From Streptomyces sp. ISL-11 (GTDB lineage Bacteria > Actinomycetota > Actinomycetes > Streptomycetales > Streptomycetaceae), in assembly GCF_018614525.1 (NCBI RefSeq), contig NZ_JAGGOL010000098.1, positions 1-47,483 on the forward strand: a stretch of DNA of 47,483 nt. The letters are read 5' to 3'. Below, piece by piece: positions 41,116 through 47,483 of the stretch. The stretch's first letter is position 1. Each line of letters opens with the position of its first letter. The position numbers were made by a program, and so were the translations under genes. Below the pieces are notes generated by a model, which was given only the letters and a program-made list of their open reading frames with translations, ran no database searches and was not told where the DNA came from.

Positions 41116-42558
41116 ATGACCATCAGCCGCAGAGACTTCGCGAAGAGATCCGCCGGGGCCGGAGTGGCGCTGGCCGGCAGTGTCGGGGTCCTCGCCAGCG
41201 CGCCCGGCGCGCTGGCCGCCGACGCCGGCGCGTACGACCCGCCGCGGGGCGGTGCCGCGAAGCCGCCCGGGCCCGGTTACGGCCCGCTCGTCAAGGACCC
41301 GAAGGGCCTGCTCGCCCTTCCGCGGGGATTCTCCTACCGGGTCATCACCCGAACGGGTGTCACGAAGCTGGAGTCGGGCGAGTTCACGCCCTCCAACCAC
41401 GACGGCACGGCCACCTTCGCGGGGCCGCGCGGGGTGACCCTGCTCGTGAACAACCACGAGCTGGGCGGCCCCCGCTCCAAGTGGCCGCACCCGGTCCCGC
41501 TCGCCGACGGGCTGGTCTACGACCCGGCGGCCTCCGGCGGCTGCACGGTCGTCGAGGTGGCGCGGCACGGGCACGTCGCCGAGTGGGTCGGCATCGCCGG
41601 TACGTCCACGAACTGCGCGGGCGGCCGTACCCCCTGGGGCACCTGGCTCACGTGCGAGGAGACCGAGGACAAGGCCGGCAAGAACGGCATGACCAAGGAC
41701 CACGGCTACGTCTTCGAGGTCGACCCGCAGGACCGCCGCGCCAACCGCCGGCCCAAGCCGGTCAAGGCGCTGGGCCGGTACGCCCACGAGGCCGTCGTCG
41801 TCGACCCCGGCCGCGGCCACCTCTATCTGACCGAGGACGCCTCCGGCCCCAACGGGCTGTTCTACCGCTGGAGTCCGCCGAGCGGCTTCCACCACGGCCG
41901 CGGCCGGCTGCGCACCCTGGGCGACACCGCGGGCGCGCTCCAGGCGTTCAAGTGCTTCGACTCCGGGGGCCGTTTCGTCGACGACCTCTCGCGGGCGACC
42001 CGGGCCGGCACGGTCTACGGCGTCGACTGGGTGACGGTGCCCGACCGCGACGCGAAGTCCGTCTCGGTGCGCAAGCAGTTCAAGGGCGGCGAGGTCACCC
42101 GGGCCCGCAAGCTCGAGGGCATGTGGTGGGGCGACGGCGGCGTCTACGTCGTCGCCTCCTTCGCCCGCGAGGAGAGCCCCGTCCAGCACGACGGCCAGGT
42201 GTGGTTCTACGACCCCCGGCGGCGCACCCTCACCCTCAAGGTGCTCCTCGGCGTCAACAAGCACCCCGAGCGCGACGGCGTCTTCGACGGGCCCGACAAC
42301 ATCACCGTCTCGCCGTACGGCGGCCTGGTCATCGCCGAGGACGGCGAGGGCGTCCAGCACCTCTTCGGGGCGCTGGAGAACGGGCGTACCTACCCCATCG
42401 CGCGCAACGAACTCAACATCGGGACCCCGGCGAAGCCGGAGTACAGCGAGTTCACGGGCGTGACCTTCTCGCCGGACGGGAAGACGCTCTTCGCCAACAT
42501 GCAGGAGCCCGGCATCATGTTCGCGATCACCGGACCGTGGCGCCGCCAGGGCCGGTGA
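41116..42558 (+). CDS. Tat-exported PhoX-family phosphatase-like protein (DUF839)
   Basis: 480-residue secreted protein of the PhoX/DUF839 family. PhoX members are Ca/Fe-dependent alkaline phosphatases. A twin-arginine signal is clear: SRRDFAKRS at 4-12, a hydrophobic core, and cleavage near ALAAD at 32-36. The PhoX-type motif region reads TSTNCAGGRTPWGTWLTCEET, with C167, C180 and acidic ligands E181 and E182. Further beta-propeller blades include HEAVVVDPGRGHLYLTEDA and the closing FTGVTFSPDGKTLFANMQEPG. GGAGG lies 5 nt before ATG 41116. PHO-box-like repeats upstream fit induction on phosphate starvation. It ends at a terminator shared with the convergent TerD gene. Confidence 0.88.
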   Translation: MTISRRDFAKRSAGAGVALAGSVGVLASAPGALAADAGAYDPPRGGAAKPPGPGYGPLVKDPKGLLALPRGFSYRVITRTGVTKLESGEFTPSNHDGTATFAGPRGVTLLVNNHELGGPRSKWPHPVPLADGLVYDPAASGGCTVVEVARHGHVAEWVGIAGTSTNCAGGRTPWGTWLTCEETEDKAGKNGMTKDHGYVFEVDPQDRRANRRPKPVKALGRYAHEAVVVDPGRGHLYLTEDASGPNGLFYRWSPPSGFHHGRGRLRTLGDTAGALQAFKCFDSGGRFVDDLSRATRAGTVYGVDWVTVPDRDAKSVSVRKQFKGGEVTRARKLEGMWWGDGGVYVVASFAREESPVQHDGQVWFYDPRRRTLTLKVLLGVNKHPERDGVFDGPDNITVSPYGGLVIAEDGEGVQHLFGALENGRTYPIARNELNIGTPAKPEYSEFTGVTFSPDGKTLFANMQEPGIMFAITGPWRRQGR

Positions 42559-42564
42559 ACCGGG

Positions 42565-42611
42565 CCGCGGGCGGGACGGCCCCGGTGCGTCCCGGGCCGT
42601 CCCGCCCGCGG
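42565..42611. terminator. bidirectional terminator between phoX-like and TerD genes
   Basis: Perfect 18-bp stem (42565-42582 with 42594-42611) and an 11-nt loop. It fills almost the whole gap between two convergent genes. Confidence 0.85.
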
Positions 42612-42616
42612 CGTCG

Positions 42617-43798
42617 TCACAGCGCCTGGGCGGCCGGCTTGACCAGGTCGCGGACCGTACGCGACTTCACGAACTCGCCGATGGCCGTCATCTCCCACTC
42701 GCCGGAGAACTGCCGGATGAACTTGCACATCAGGACGCCCGTCTTCGGCTCGGCGCCGGTCAGGTCGAAGCGCACCAGCTCCTCGCCCGTGCGGGCGTCC
42801 AGCAGCCGGCAGTACGCCTTGGCGACCTGGGTGAACTTCTGCCCGTTGAACGAGCTGACGGTGAAGACCAGGCCGGTGACCTCCTGCGGCAGGCCCTCCA
42901 TGTGGACGGTGATGCTCTCGTCGTCGCCCGAGCCCTCGCCGGTGAGGTTGTCACCGGAGTGCTGGATGGCGCCGTTGAGGATCTGGAGCTTGCCGAAGTA
43001 GCAGGCGTCGATCATGTTGCGGTCGGGGCCGTAGGCGATGACCGAGGCATCCAGGTCGATGGCCCGGCTGCCGTAGGCGGGCTCCCAGCCGAGGCCCATC
43101 TTCACGGACTGCGTCAGCGGGCGGCCGCCCTTGACGAGGGACACCGTCTGGTTCTTCTGGAGGCTGACCCGGCCCTTGTCCAGGTTGATCTTCCCGCCGG
43201 CGGCGGGAGCCGGAGGCGCGGCGGCCGGGGCGGCCGCCGGCACCGGCGGTGCCTGGGCCGGCATGGGCGGGGCGGCGGGTGCCTGCGCCGGGGCGGCGGC
43301 GGGCGCCGGCTCCTCCACGCTCACGCCGAAGTCGGTGGCGATGCCCGCCAGCCCGTTCGCGTAGCCCTGGCCGACCGCGCGCACCTTCCAGGCGCCGGCC
43401 CGGCGGTAGACCTCGACGATCACCAGCGCCGTCTCGGAGCCCAGCCGCGGCGGGGTGAAGGTGGCGAGGACGGTGCCGTCGTCCGCGCGGACCGTCGCCG
43501 TCGGCTCGATGCCCGCGAAGGTGGCACCGGCGGCGTCCGGGCTGGCCGTCACCACGATCTTCTCGATGCCGGCCGGGACGGCGGCGGTGTCCACGGTGAT
43601 CGAGTCGGGCGTGGAGCCGCTCGCGGCGCGGTGGGTCACGCCGGGGCCGGTGGGCTGGTTGTAGAAGACGAAATCGTCGTCGGAGCGCACCTTGCCGTCG
43701 GCGGTGAGCAGCAGGCCCGAAACGTCGAGCCGCACCGGGGCGGTGACGTCCACCGTCACGCGCGCGACGGAGAGAGGGATGTTCGAGCCGGGTGTCAT
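42617..43798 (-). CDS. tandem TerD-domain protein (tellurium-resistance/stress family)
   Basis: 393-residue cytoplasmic protein with two TerD-type calcium-binding domains. Domain 1 (about 1-150) begins MTPGSNIPL and shows SDDDFVFYNQP, typical of TerD. A Pro/Ala-rich linker follows (about 158-200; repeats of PAPAAAPAQ type). Domain 2 (about 203-393) has INLDKGRVSLQKNQTVSL, SRAIDLDASVIAY, CYFGKL, SGDNLTGEGSGDDESI and the C-terminal CKFIRQFSGEWEMTAIGEF. TerD proteins are linked to stress responses and, in Streptomyces, to calcium-dependent morphogenesis. ATG 43798 (GGGG 9 nt upstream) is chosen; ATG 43807 is in frame. It is divergent from the serine hydrolase across about 160 bp. Confidence 0.9.
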   Translation of the reverse strand: MTPGSNIPLSVARVTVDVTAPVRLDVSGLLLTADGKVRSDDDFVFYNQPTGPGVTHRAASGSTPDSITVDTAAVPAGIEKIVVTASPDAAGATFAGIEPTATVRADDGTVLATFTPPRLGSETALVIVEVYRRAGAWKVRAVGQGYANGLAGIATDFGVSVEEPAPAAAPAQAPAAPPMPAQAPPVPAAAPAAAPPAPAAGGKINLDKGRVSLQKNQTVSLVKGGRPLTQSVKMGLGWEPAYGSRAIDLDASVIAYGPDRNMIDACYFGKLQILNGAIQHSGDNLTGEGSGDDESITVHMEGLPQEVTGLVFTVSSFNGQKFTQVAKAYCRLLDARTGEELVRFDLTGAEPKTGVLMCKFIRQFSGEWEMTAIGEFVKSRTVRDLVKPAAQAL

Positions 43799-43959
43799 AG
43801 CGGTCATGCCCCGGGTAACGAGTGGCCGGGCTTTGCGGTTCCATTACCGAACGTCGAATTCCCGAGCGGGCCCGCCGGAGTTTCGTACGCTCATCGGAAT
43901 AACCCCGGACCGGCCGGGCTGCACACCCCGACACAATATTGATCTTCAGGGAATGCGGG

Positions 43960-45108
43960 ATGTCGAGCGGGATCGCGGCACAGGGGACCGTCGCCGAGGG
44001 CTACGAGGCGGTACGCGAGGAGTTCGAGGCGACGCTGGCGGAGGAGCGTGCCGGGCACTCCGCACAGCTCGCCGCCTATGTCGACGGGCAGCAGGCGGTC
44101 GACCTGTGGGGCGGGCCCGGCATCGAGGCGGACTCGCTCACCGGCGTCTTCTCCTCCACCAAGGGCGCGGCCCACCTCGCCGTCGCCCTGCTCGTCCAGG
44201 ACGGCGCCCTGGAGCTCGACCAGGAGGTGCGGCACTACTGGCCCGAGTTCGCCGCCGCCGGCAAGCAACGCATCACCCTGCGCGAGCTGCTGGCCCACCG
44301 GGCGGGCCTGGCCGGTGTCGACGGCGGCCTGACGGTGGAGGAGCTCGCGGACGACCGTCTGATCGCCGAGCGGCTCGCCGCCCAGCGTCCGCACTGGCGG
44401 CCCGGAGCAGCCTTCGGCTACCACGCCCTGGTGATCGGCGCCCTCACCGGCGAGGTCGTCCGGCGCGTCACCGGCCTGACCATGCAGGAGTTCTACGAGA
44501 AGCGGATCCGCGCCCCGTACGGCATCGACTTCTACATGGGCCTGCCCGAGGACCAGGAGCACCGGGTCCTCGACACCCAGCCCATGGACCCCACGCCCGA
44601 GCAGAAGCGCGCCCTGCGGGAGGGCGGCGCCGGACCGCTGAGCCTGCGCGGGATCGGCTTCAACCTCAACCACCCCGAGCTGACGGCCCTGGAGACGCTG
44701 CCCAACTTCCGGGTCGTCCGCGCCGGCGGTCCCGCCTCCGTCGGCGGCATGGCCAACGCGCGCGGCCTGACCCGGATGTACGCGGCCGCCATCAGCGGGG
44801 TCGACGGCAAGGAGCCGCTGCTCACCCCCGACACCGCCGCCGAGTTCGCCCAGATCCACTCCACCGGCTACGACCTCGTCCTGCGCCAGCAGGGCGCGTT
44901 CGCCCTGGGCTTCTCCGCCGTCTCGGACACCTACCCCTTCCTCGGCGCCCGCGCCTTCGGGCACAGCGGCGCCGCCGGTTCGCAGGCGTTCGCCGATCCG
45001 GGCCGCGGCCTCGCCTTCGGCTACAACCGGCGCCGCTTCGCCTTCCCCGGCGGCGCGGCCCCGGAGGCCGGGCGGCTCGCCAAGGCCGTCTACGACTGCG
45101 CGGCCTGA
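43960..45108 (+). CDS. serine hydrolase of the beta-lactamase/EstB esterase family
   Basis: 382-residue protein of the class C beta-lactamase fold (PF00144-type), more likely an esterase or peptidase than an antibiotic hydrolase. It has the nucleophile motif S65-S-T-K68 (VFSSTKGA), Y154 in FGYHALVIGALTGEVV, and HSG at 335-337 (RAFGHSGAAGSQ) in place of the KTG triad. There is no signal peptide, so it acts in the cytoplasm. ATG 43960 is preceded by GCGGG and a more distant AGGGA. An AT-rich CAATATT word at 43934-43940 may belong to the promoter. It is convergent with the aminotransferase-like gene after 19 nt, without a clear terminator. Confidence 0.9.
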   Translation: MSSGIAAQGTVAEGYEAVREEFEATLAEERAGHSAQLAAYVDGQQAVDLWGGPGIEADSLTGVFSSTKGAAHLAVALLVQDGALELDQEVRHYWPEFAAAGKQRITLRELLAHRAGLAGVDGGLTVEELADDRLIAERLAAQRPHWRPGAAFGYHALVIGALTGEVVRRVTGLTMQEFYEKRIRAPYGIDFYMGLPEDQEHRVLDTQPMDPTPEQKRALREGGAGPLSLRGIGFNLNHPELTALETLPNFRVVRAGGPASVGGMANARGLTRMYAAAISGVDGKEPLLTPDTAAEFAQIHSTGYDLVLRQQGAFALGFSAVSDTYPFLGARAFGHSGAAGSQAFADPGRGLAFGYNRRRFAFPGGAAPEAGRLAKAVYDCAA

Positions 45109-45127
45109 CCCCCGGGGCGGAGCCCGG

Positions 45128-46177
45128 TCACCCCTTCGCGAGCACCTCCAGGAGCCGGTCGACGTCGGCGGAGGTGTTGTAGAGGTGGAAGGCGGCACGG
45201 AGGTTCCCGGCCCGCGCGCCGACCCGCACCCCCGCCGCCGTCAGCCGCTCGGCGGCGCTCCCCAGGCCGGGGACGGACACGATCGCGGAACCCTCGGCCC
45301 GGACGGGCGTGTGGCCGAGCTCCGCGAGCCCGGCGCGGAAGCGGTCGGCGAGCGCCCGGTCGTGCGCGCCGATGCGCTCGACGCCCAGCTCCTCCACCAG
45401 GGCGAGACTGTGGCGGGCGGCCACATAGGAGAGGGCGGCGACGTTCTCGTCGAAGCGGCGCGCGGTCGGCGCGAGCGTCTCCACCCTGCCGTAGCAGCTC
45501 TCCCAAGGGTCCTCACCGGCGGCCCAGCCGGCGAAGACGGGCGTGAGGCCGCCGAAGTCCTCGGGCACGGTGAGGAAGGCGGCGCCGCGCGGGCACATCA
45601 GCCACTTGTAGCCGACACACACGGTGTAGTCGTAGGCGGCCGCGTCGAAGGGCAGCCACCCGGCCGCCTGGCTGACGTCGACGAGCGTACGGGCGCCGTG
45701 GGCGCGGGCGGCGGCGCCGATCGCGTCGAGGTCGGCGATCCGCCCGTCGGCCGACTGCACGGCGCTGACGGCGACGAGAGCCGTGCCGTGCCGGACCCCG
45801 TCGGCGGCCTTCTCCAGCGGTACGGTCCGTACCCGCAGGTCCGGACGCATGTGGAAGGGATTGACCAGGGAGCTGAAATCCCCTCCCACCACGAGGACTT
45901 CGGCACCGGCGGGCAACGATGCCGCGATCAGCCCGCAGTACACGGCGACGGAGCCGCCCACGGCGACCCGGTCCCCGGACACGCCCAGGAGACGGCCGTA
46001 GGCGGACCGGACGGCCTCGACGTCGGGGAAGTAGTCGACATTGCCGGCGGCGCCGGCGGCCGCCGCGGTGACGGCCGAGGTCAGGGCGGTGACGGCGGCG
46101 GCCGGGAACAGCCCAGCGGACGCGGTGTTGAGGTAGGTGTTCTCCGGGGCGAAGTGGGTGCGTGCCAGGCTCTCCAT
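45128..46177 (-). CDS. aminotransferase class V-fold PLP enzyme
   Basis: 349-residue cytoplasmic PLP protein resembling cysteine desulphurase or isopenicillin-N-epimerase-like enzymes. NTASAGLFP marks the N-terminus, GGSVAVYCGL the cofactor phosphate site, D167 (LVDVSQAAGW) the pyridine-nitrogen partner and K191 (CVGYKWLMCPRG) the Schiff-base lysine. The C-terminal FHLYNTSADVDRLLEVL is the usual ending. No reactive-loop cysteine like that of SufS is seen, so it is probably not the Fe-S desulphurase; the substrate is unknown. ATG 46177 is preferred: GATAGT ends 7 nt before it, suggesting a leaderless mRNA. An in-frame GTG at 46186 is an alternative. Confidence 0.87.
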   Translation of the reverse strand: MESLARTHFAPENTYLNTASAGLFPAAAVTALTSAVTAAAAGAAGNVDYFPDVEAVRSAYGRLLGVSGDRVAVGGSVAVYCGLIAASLPAGAEVLVVGGDFSSLVNPFHMRPDLRVRTVPLEKAADGVRHGTALVAVSAVQSADGRIADLDAIGAAARAHGARTLVDVSQAAGWLPFDAAAYDYTVCVGYKWLMCPRGAAFLTVPEDFGGLTPVFAGWAAGEDPWESCYGRVETLAPTARRFDENVAALSYVAARHSLALVEELGVERIGAHDRALADRFRAGLAELGHTPVRAEGSAIVSVPGLGSAAERLTAAGVRVGARAGNLRAAFHLYNTSADVDRLLEVLAKG

Positions 46178-46369
46178 GCCCACCACTATCAGCCGCGGCG
46201 ATCATTCCGTCCACGTTTTTCTTCCCCCGGTGGAGCGGCGGGCGCCGTGAGGCGGAGCCCGCGAGGCGCGGCGTCTGCCCCAGGGACGAGGGAAGGTTCC
46301 CCCCAGGGGCGGAGACGATTCACCGCTGGGGCCGAGGCGCCCCGCGCCCCCTCACGGGAGTCTGGTCGT

Positions 46370-47425
46370 ATGAGCCGCACGACAGAGTTCCCGACCGCCG
46401 CGAGCGGTACGCCGGACACCTCCGGCAGTACCCTGACGTCGCATCAGCACGTCACCACGTCCGCACCGTGGGACGACCACGCCTCCGTACACCGGGGCCT
46501 GCGGGCCGTCACCATCGCCACCTGCCTGCCCTACCTGAGCCTCAAGCTCGCCTGGACGGCCGGGAACCGGACCGGCATCCCCGAGGGCAGCGTCCTCCTC
46601 GACCACGAGACGTTCATGCGGTGGGCGAACGGCGTCACGCTGCTCATGGACGCCGGCGTCGTCGTCCTGGCGCTGCTGCTCACCCGCCCCTGGGGCAGAC
46701 GGCTCCCGGCGTGGCCGCCGGCCCTGACGATGTGGGGCGCGGCCGGCCTGCTGGCCCCCATCGTCTACGGCTTCCCGGCCCAGCTCGCGGTACGGGCGCT
46801 CGGCGGTACGGCCGCCGACCCGGCACCCGACGGCCGCCCGCTCCTCGACGAGTGGGTGTTCGGCGTCGTGTACGGGGGCTTCATCGTGCAAGGGCTGGGC
46901 CTGGGTGCCCTGTTCGCCCTGTACGCCCGCGGGCGCTGGGGCCACCTGTGGCGCGGGCGCGTCGCCGACCTGGCCGCGTGCCCGCCGGGGCGCGGGCAGC
47001 GCACGGCCGCGGCGGTCGCGGCCGTCCTGGCGCTCATGCCGGCTGCCGTGCACCTGCTGTGGGCGGCCGGGTCCCCGGCGGGCCTCGCGCCGGACCTGGC
47101 CCGGTCCTACAGCGGTGACTTCGCGGCCGGCCAGTCGGGACACGCGCTCTTCGCGCTGGCGACCACCGCGAGCCTCGCCCTGCTCGTCCTCGGCCGGGGC
47201 GGACGGCTGCCGCTGTCGGTGCCCCTGGTGCTCGCCGGGCTCGGGTCGGCCGCGACGGCCTGCTGGGGAGGCTGGCCGCTCCTCGCCGCGCTCGCCGGCC
47301 CGGACCGGTCCGGCACCCCGCTGATGATCACCACCTACGCTGTACAGATGATCACAGGCACGCTGGTCCTCGCCGTCGGTGCGCGCTTCTTCGCGCAGCG
47401 CGCCGCCCGCCTCCGCGCCGCGTGA
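46370..47425 (+). CDS. polytopic membrane protein of unknown function
   Basis: 351 residues. The first ~45 are polar and Ser/Thr-rich (cytoplasmic tail); about eight hydrophobic segments follow. Recognisable stretches are VTIATCLPYLSLKLAWTAG, GVTLLMDAGVVVLALLLT, WGAAGLLAPIVYGFPAQL, the long FGVVYGGFIVQGLGLGALFALYA, and pairs near the C-terminus ending YAVQMITGTLVLAVGARFF. No transporter or enzyme motif is recognised. GGGAG lies 9 nt before ATG 46370. It is divergent from the aminotransferase-like gene across 192 bp. Similar unnamed proteins are common in Streptomyces; the function is not known. Confidence 0.8.
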   Translation: MSRTTEFPTAASGTPDTSGSTLTSHQHVTTSAPWDDHASVHRGLRAVTIATCLPYLSLKLAWTAGNRTGIPEGSVLLDHETFMRWANGVTLLMDAGVVVLALLLTRPWGRRLPAWPPALTMWGAAGLLAPIVYGFPAQLAVRALGGTAADPAPDGRPLLDEWVFGVVYGGFIVQGLGLGALFALYARGRWGHLWRGRVADLAACPPGRGQRTAAAVAAVLALMPAAVHLLWAAGSPAGLAPDLARSYSGDFAAGQSGHALFALATTASLALLVLGRGGRLPLSVPLVLAGLGSAATACWGGWPLLAALAGPDRSGTPLMITTYAVQMITGTLVLAVGARFFAQRAARLRAA

Positions 47426-47483
47426 GCGCCACCGAGCCGGCCGTACGGGCCGCGGGCGCCGCTCCCGGCCGCTGGGCGCGCGC

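Noticed and set aside
43960..45108. Antibiotic-resistance beta-lactamase
   Set aside because: The SxxK fold is shared with esterases and peptidases. There is no signal peptide and HSG replaces KTG, so resistance cannot be claimed.
45128..46177. Second cysteine desulphurase
   Set aside because: The fold and PLP lysine match class V enzymes, but no catalytic cysteine loop like that of SufS is present.

Overview
The window looks like a chromosomal core segment of a Streptomyces, or a very close relative. The DNA is extremely GC-rich, with strong third-position GC and frequent GTG starts plus one TTG start. It carries whiA (sporulation regulator), an RbpA-type polymerase-binding protein, an actinobacterial SufR, and several -10 boxes of the Streptomyces TAGRRT type. 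From memory, the order uvrC-rapZ-yvcK-whiA / gap-pgk-tpiA-secG / pgl-opcA-zwf-tal-tkt / ctaB / ctaA-like-ABC / sufR-sufBDCSU-sufT is the same conserved backbone found in Mycobacterium tuberculosis and Streptomyces coelicolor. No phage, IS element, integrase, CRISPR array, tRNA or rRNA was recognised.

Layout. (1) 1-5300: nucleotide excision repair uvrC, then the tightly overlapping rapZ-yvcK-whiA cluster. (2) 5400-8475: a secreted zinc carboxypeptidase with operator-like palindromes upstream and a strong terminator downstream. (3) 8540-12660: glycolysis (gap, pgk, tpiA), secG and an RbpA paralogue. (4) 12733-21581: pgi faces a five-gene minus-strand pentose-phosphate operon, tkt-tal-zwf-opcA-pgl. 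A 20-bp-stem terminator and a tandem ~250-bp intergenic repeat lie between them. (5) 21580-25560: ctaB, a small conserved protein, an amidohydrolase-like protein and ctaA (haem O and haem A synthesis). (6) 25634-27458: a two-gene ABC exporter whose gene junction has been partly duplicated. (7) 27631-34351: sufR-sufB-sufD-Rieske-sufC-sufS-sufU-sufT, the only evident iron-sulphur assembly operon here, with a palindromic SufR-type operator over the start of sufR. (8) 34500-37210: a VOC protein, dapD and a dapA homologue separated by tandem REP-like inverted repeats. (9) 37305-47425: a secreted EEP nuclease, an acidic conserved protein, a Tat-exported PhoX-family protein preceded by PHO-box-like repeats, a double TerD-domain protein, a serine beta-lactamase-like hydrolase, a class V aminotransferase-like protein and a polytopic membrane protein.

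How the genes work together. The central block couples lower glycolysis (gap-pgk-tpiA) to the oxidative and non-oxidative pentose phosphate pathway (zwf, opcA, pgl, tkt, tal) and to pgi. Neighbouring loci supply haem A and Fe-S clusters for respiration. The right-hand part is more Streptomyces-specific and includes exported nutrient-scavenging enzymes.

The least ordinary signals are: a set of probable leaderless genes with -10 boxes 6-7 nt before the start codon; a duplicated ABC-operon junction carrying a small GC hairpin; two different tandem intergenic repeat families; a Rieske ferredoxin inside suf; PHO-box-like repeats before the PhoX gene; and an amidohydrolase-like protein that seems to lack metal ligands. 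I do not see a wholly new multi-gene system. All calls come from reading the sequence; no database search was run.
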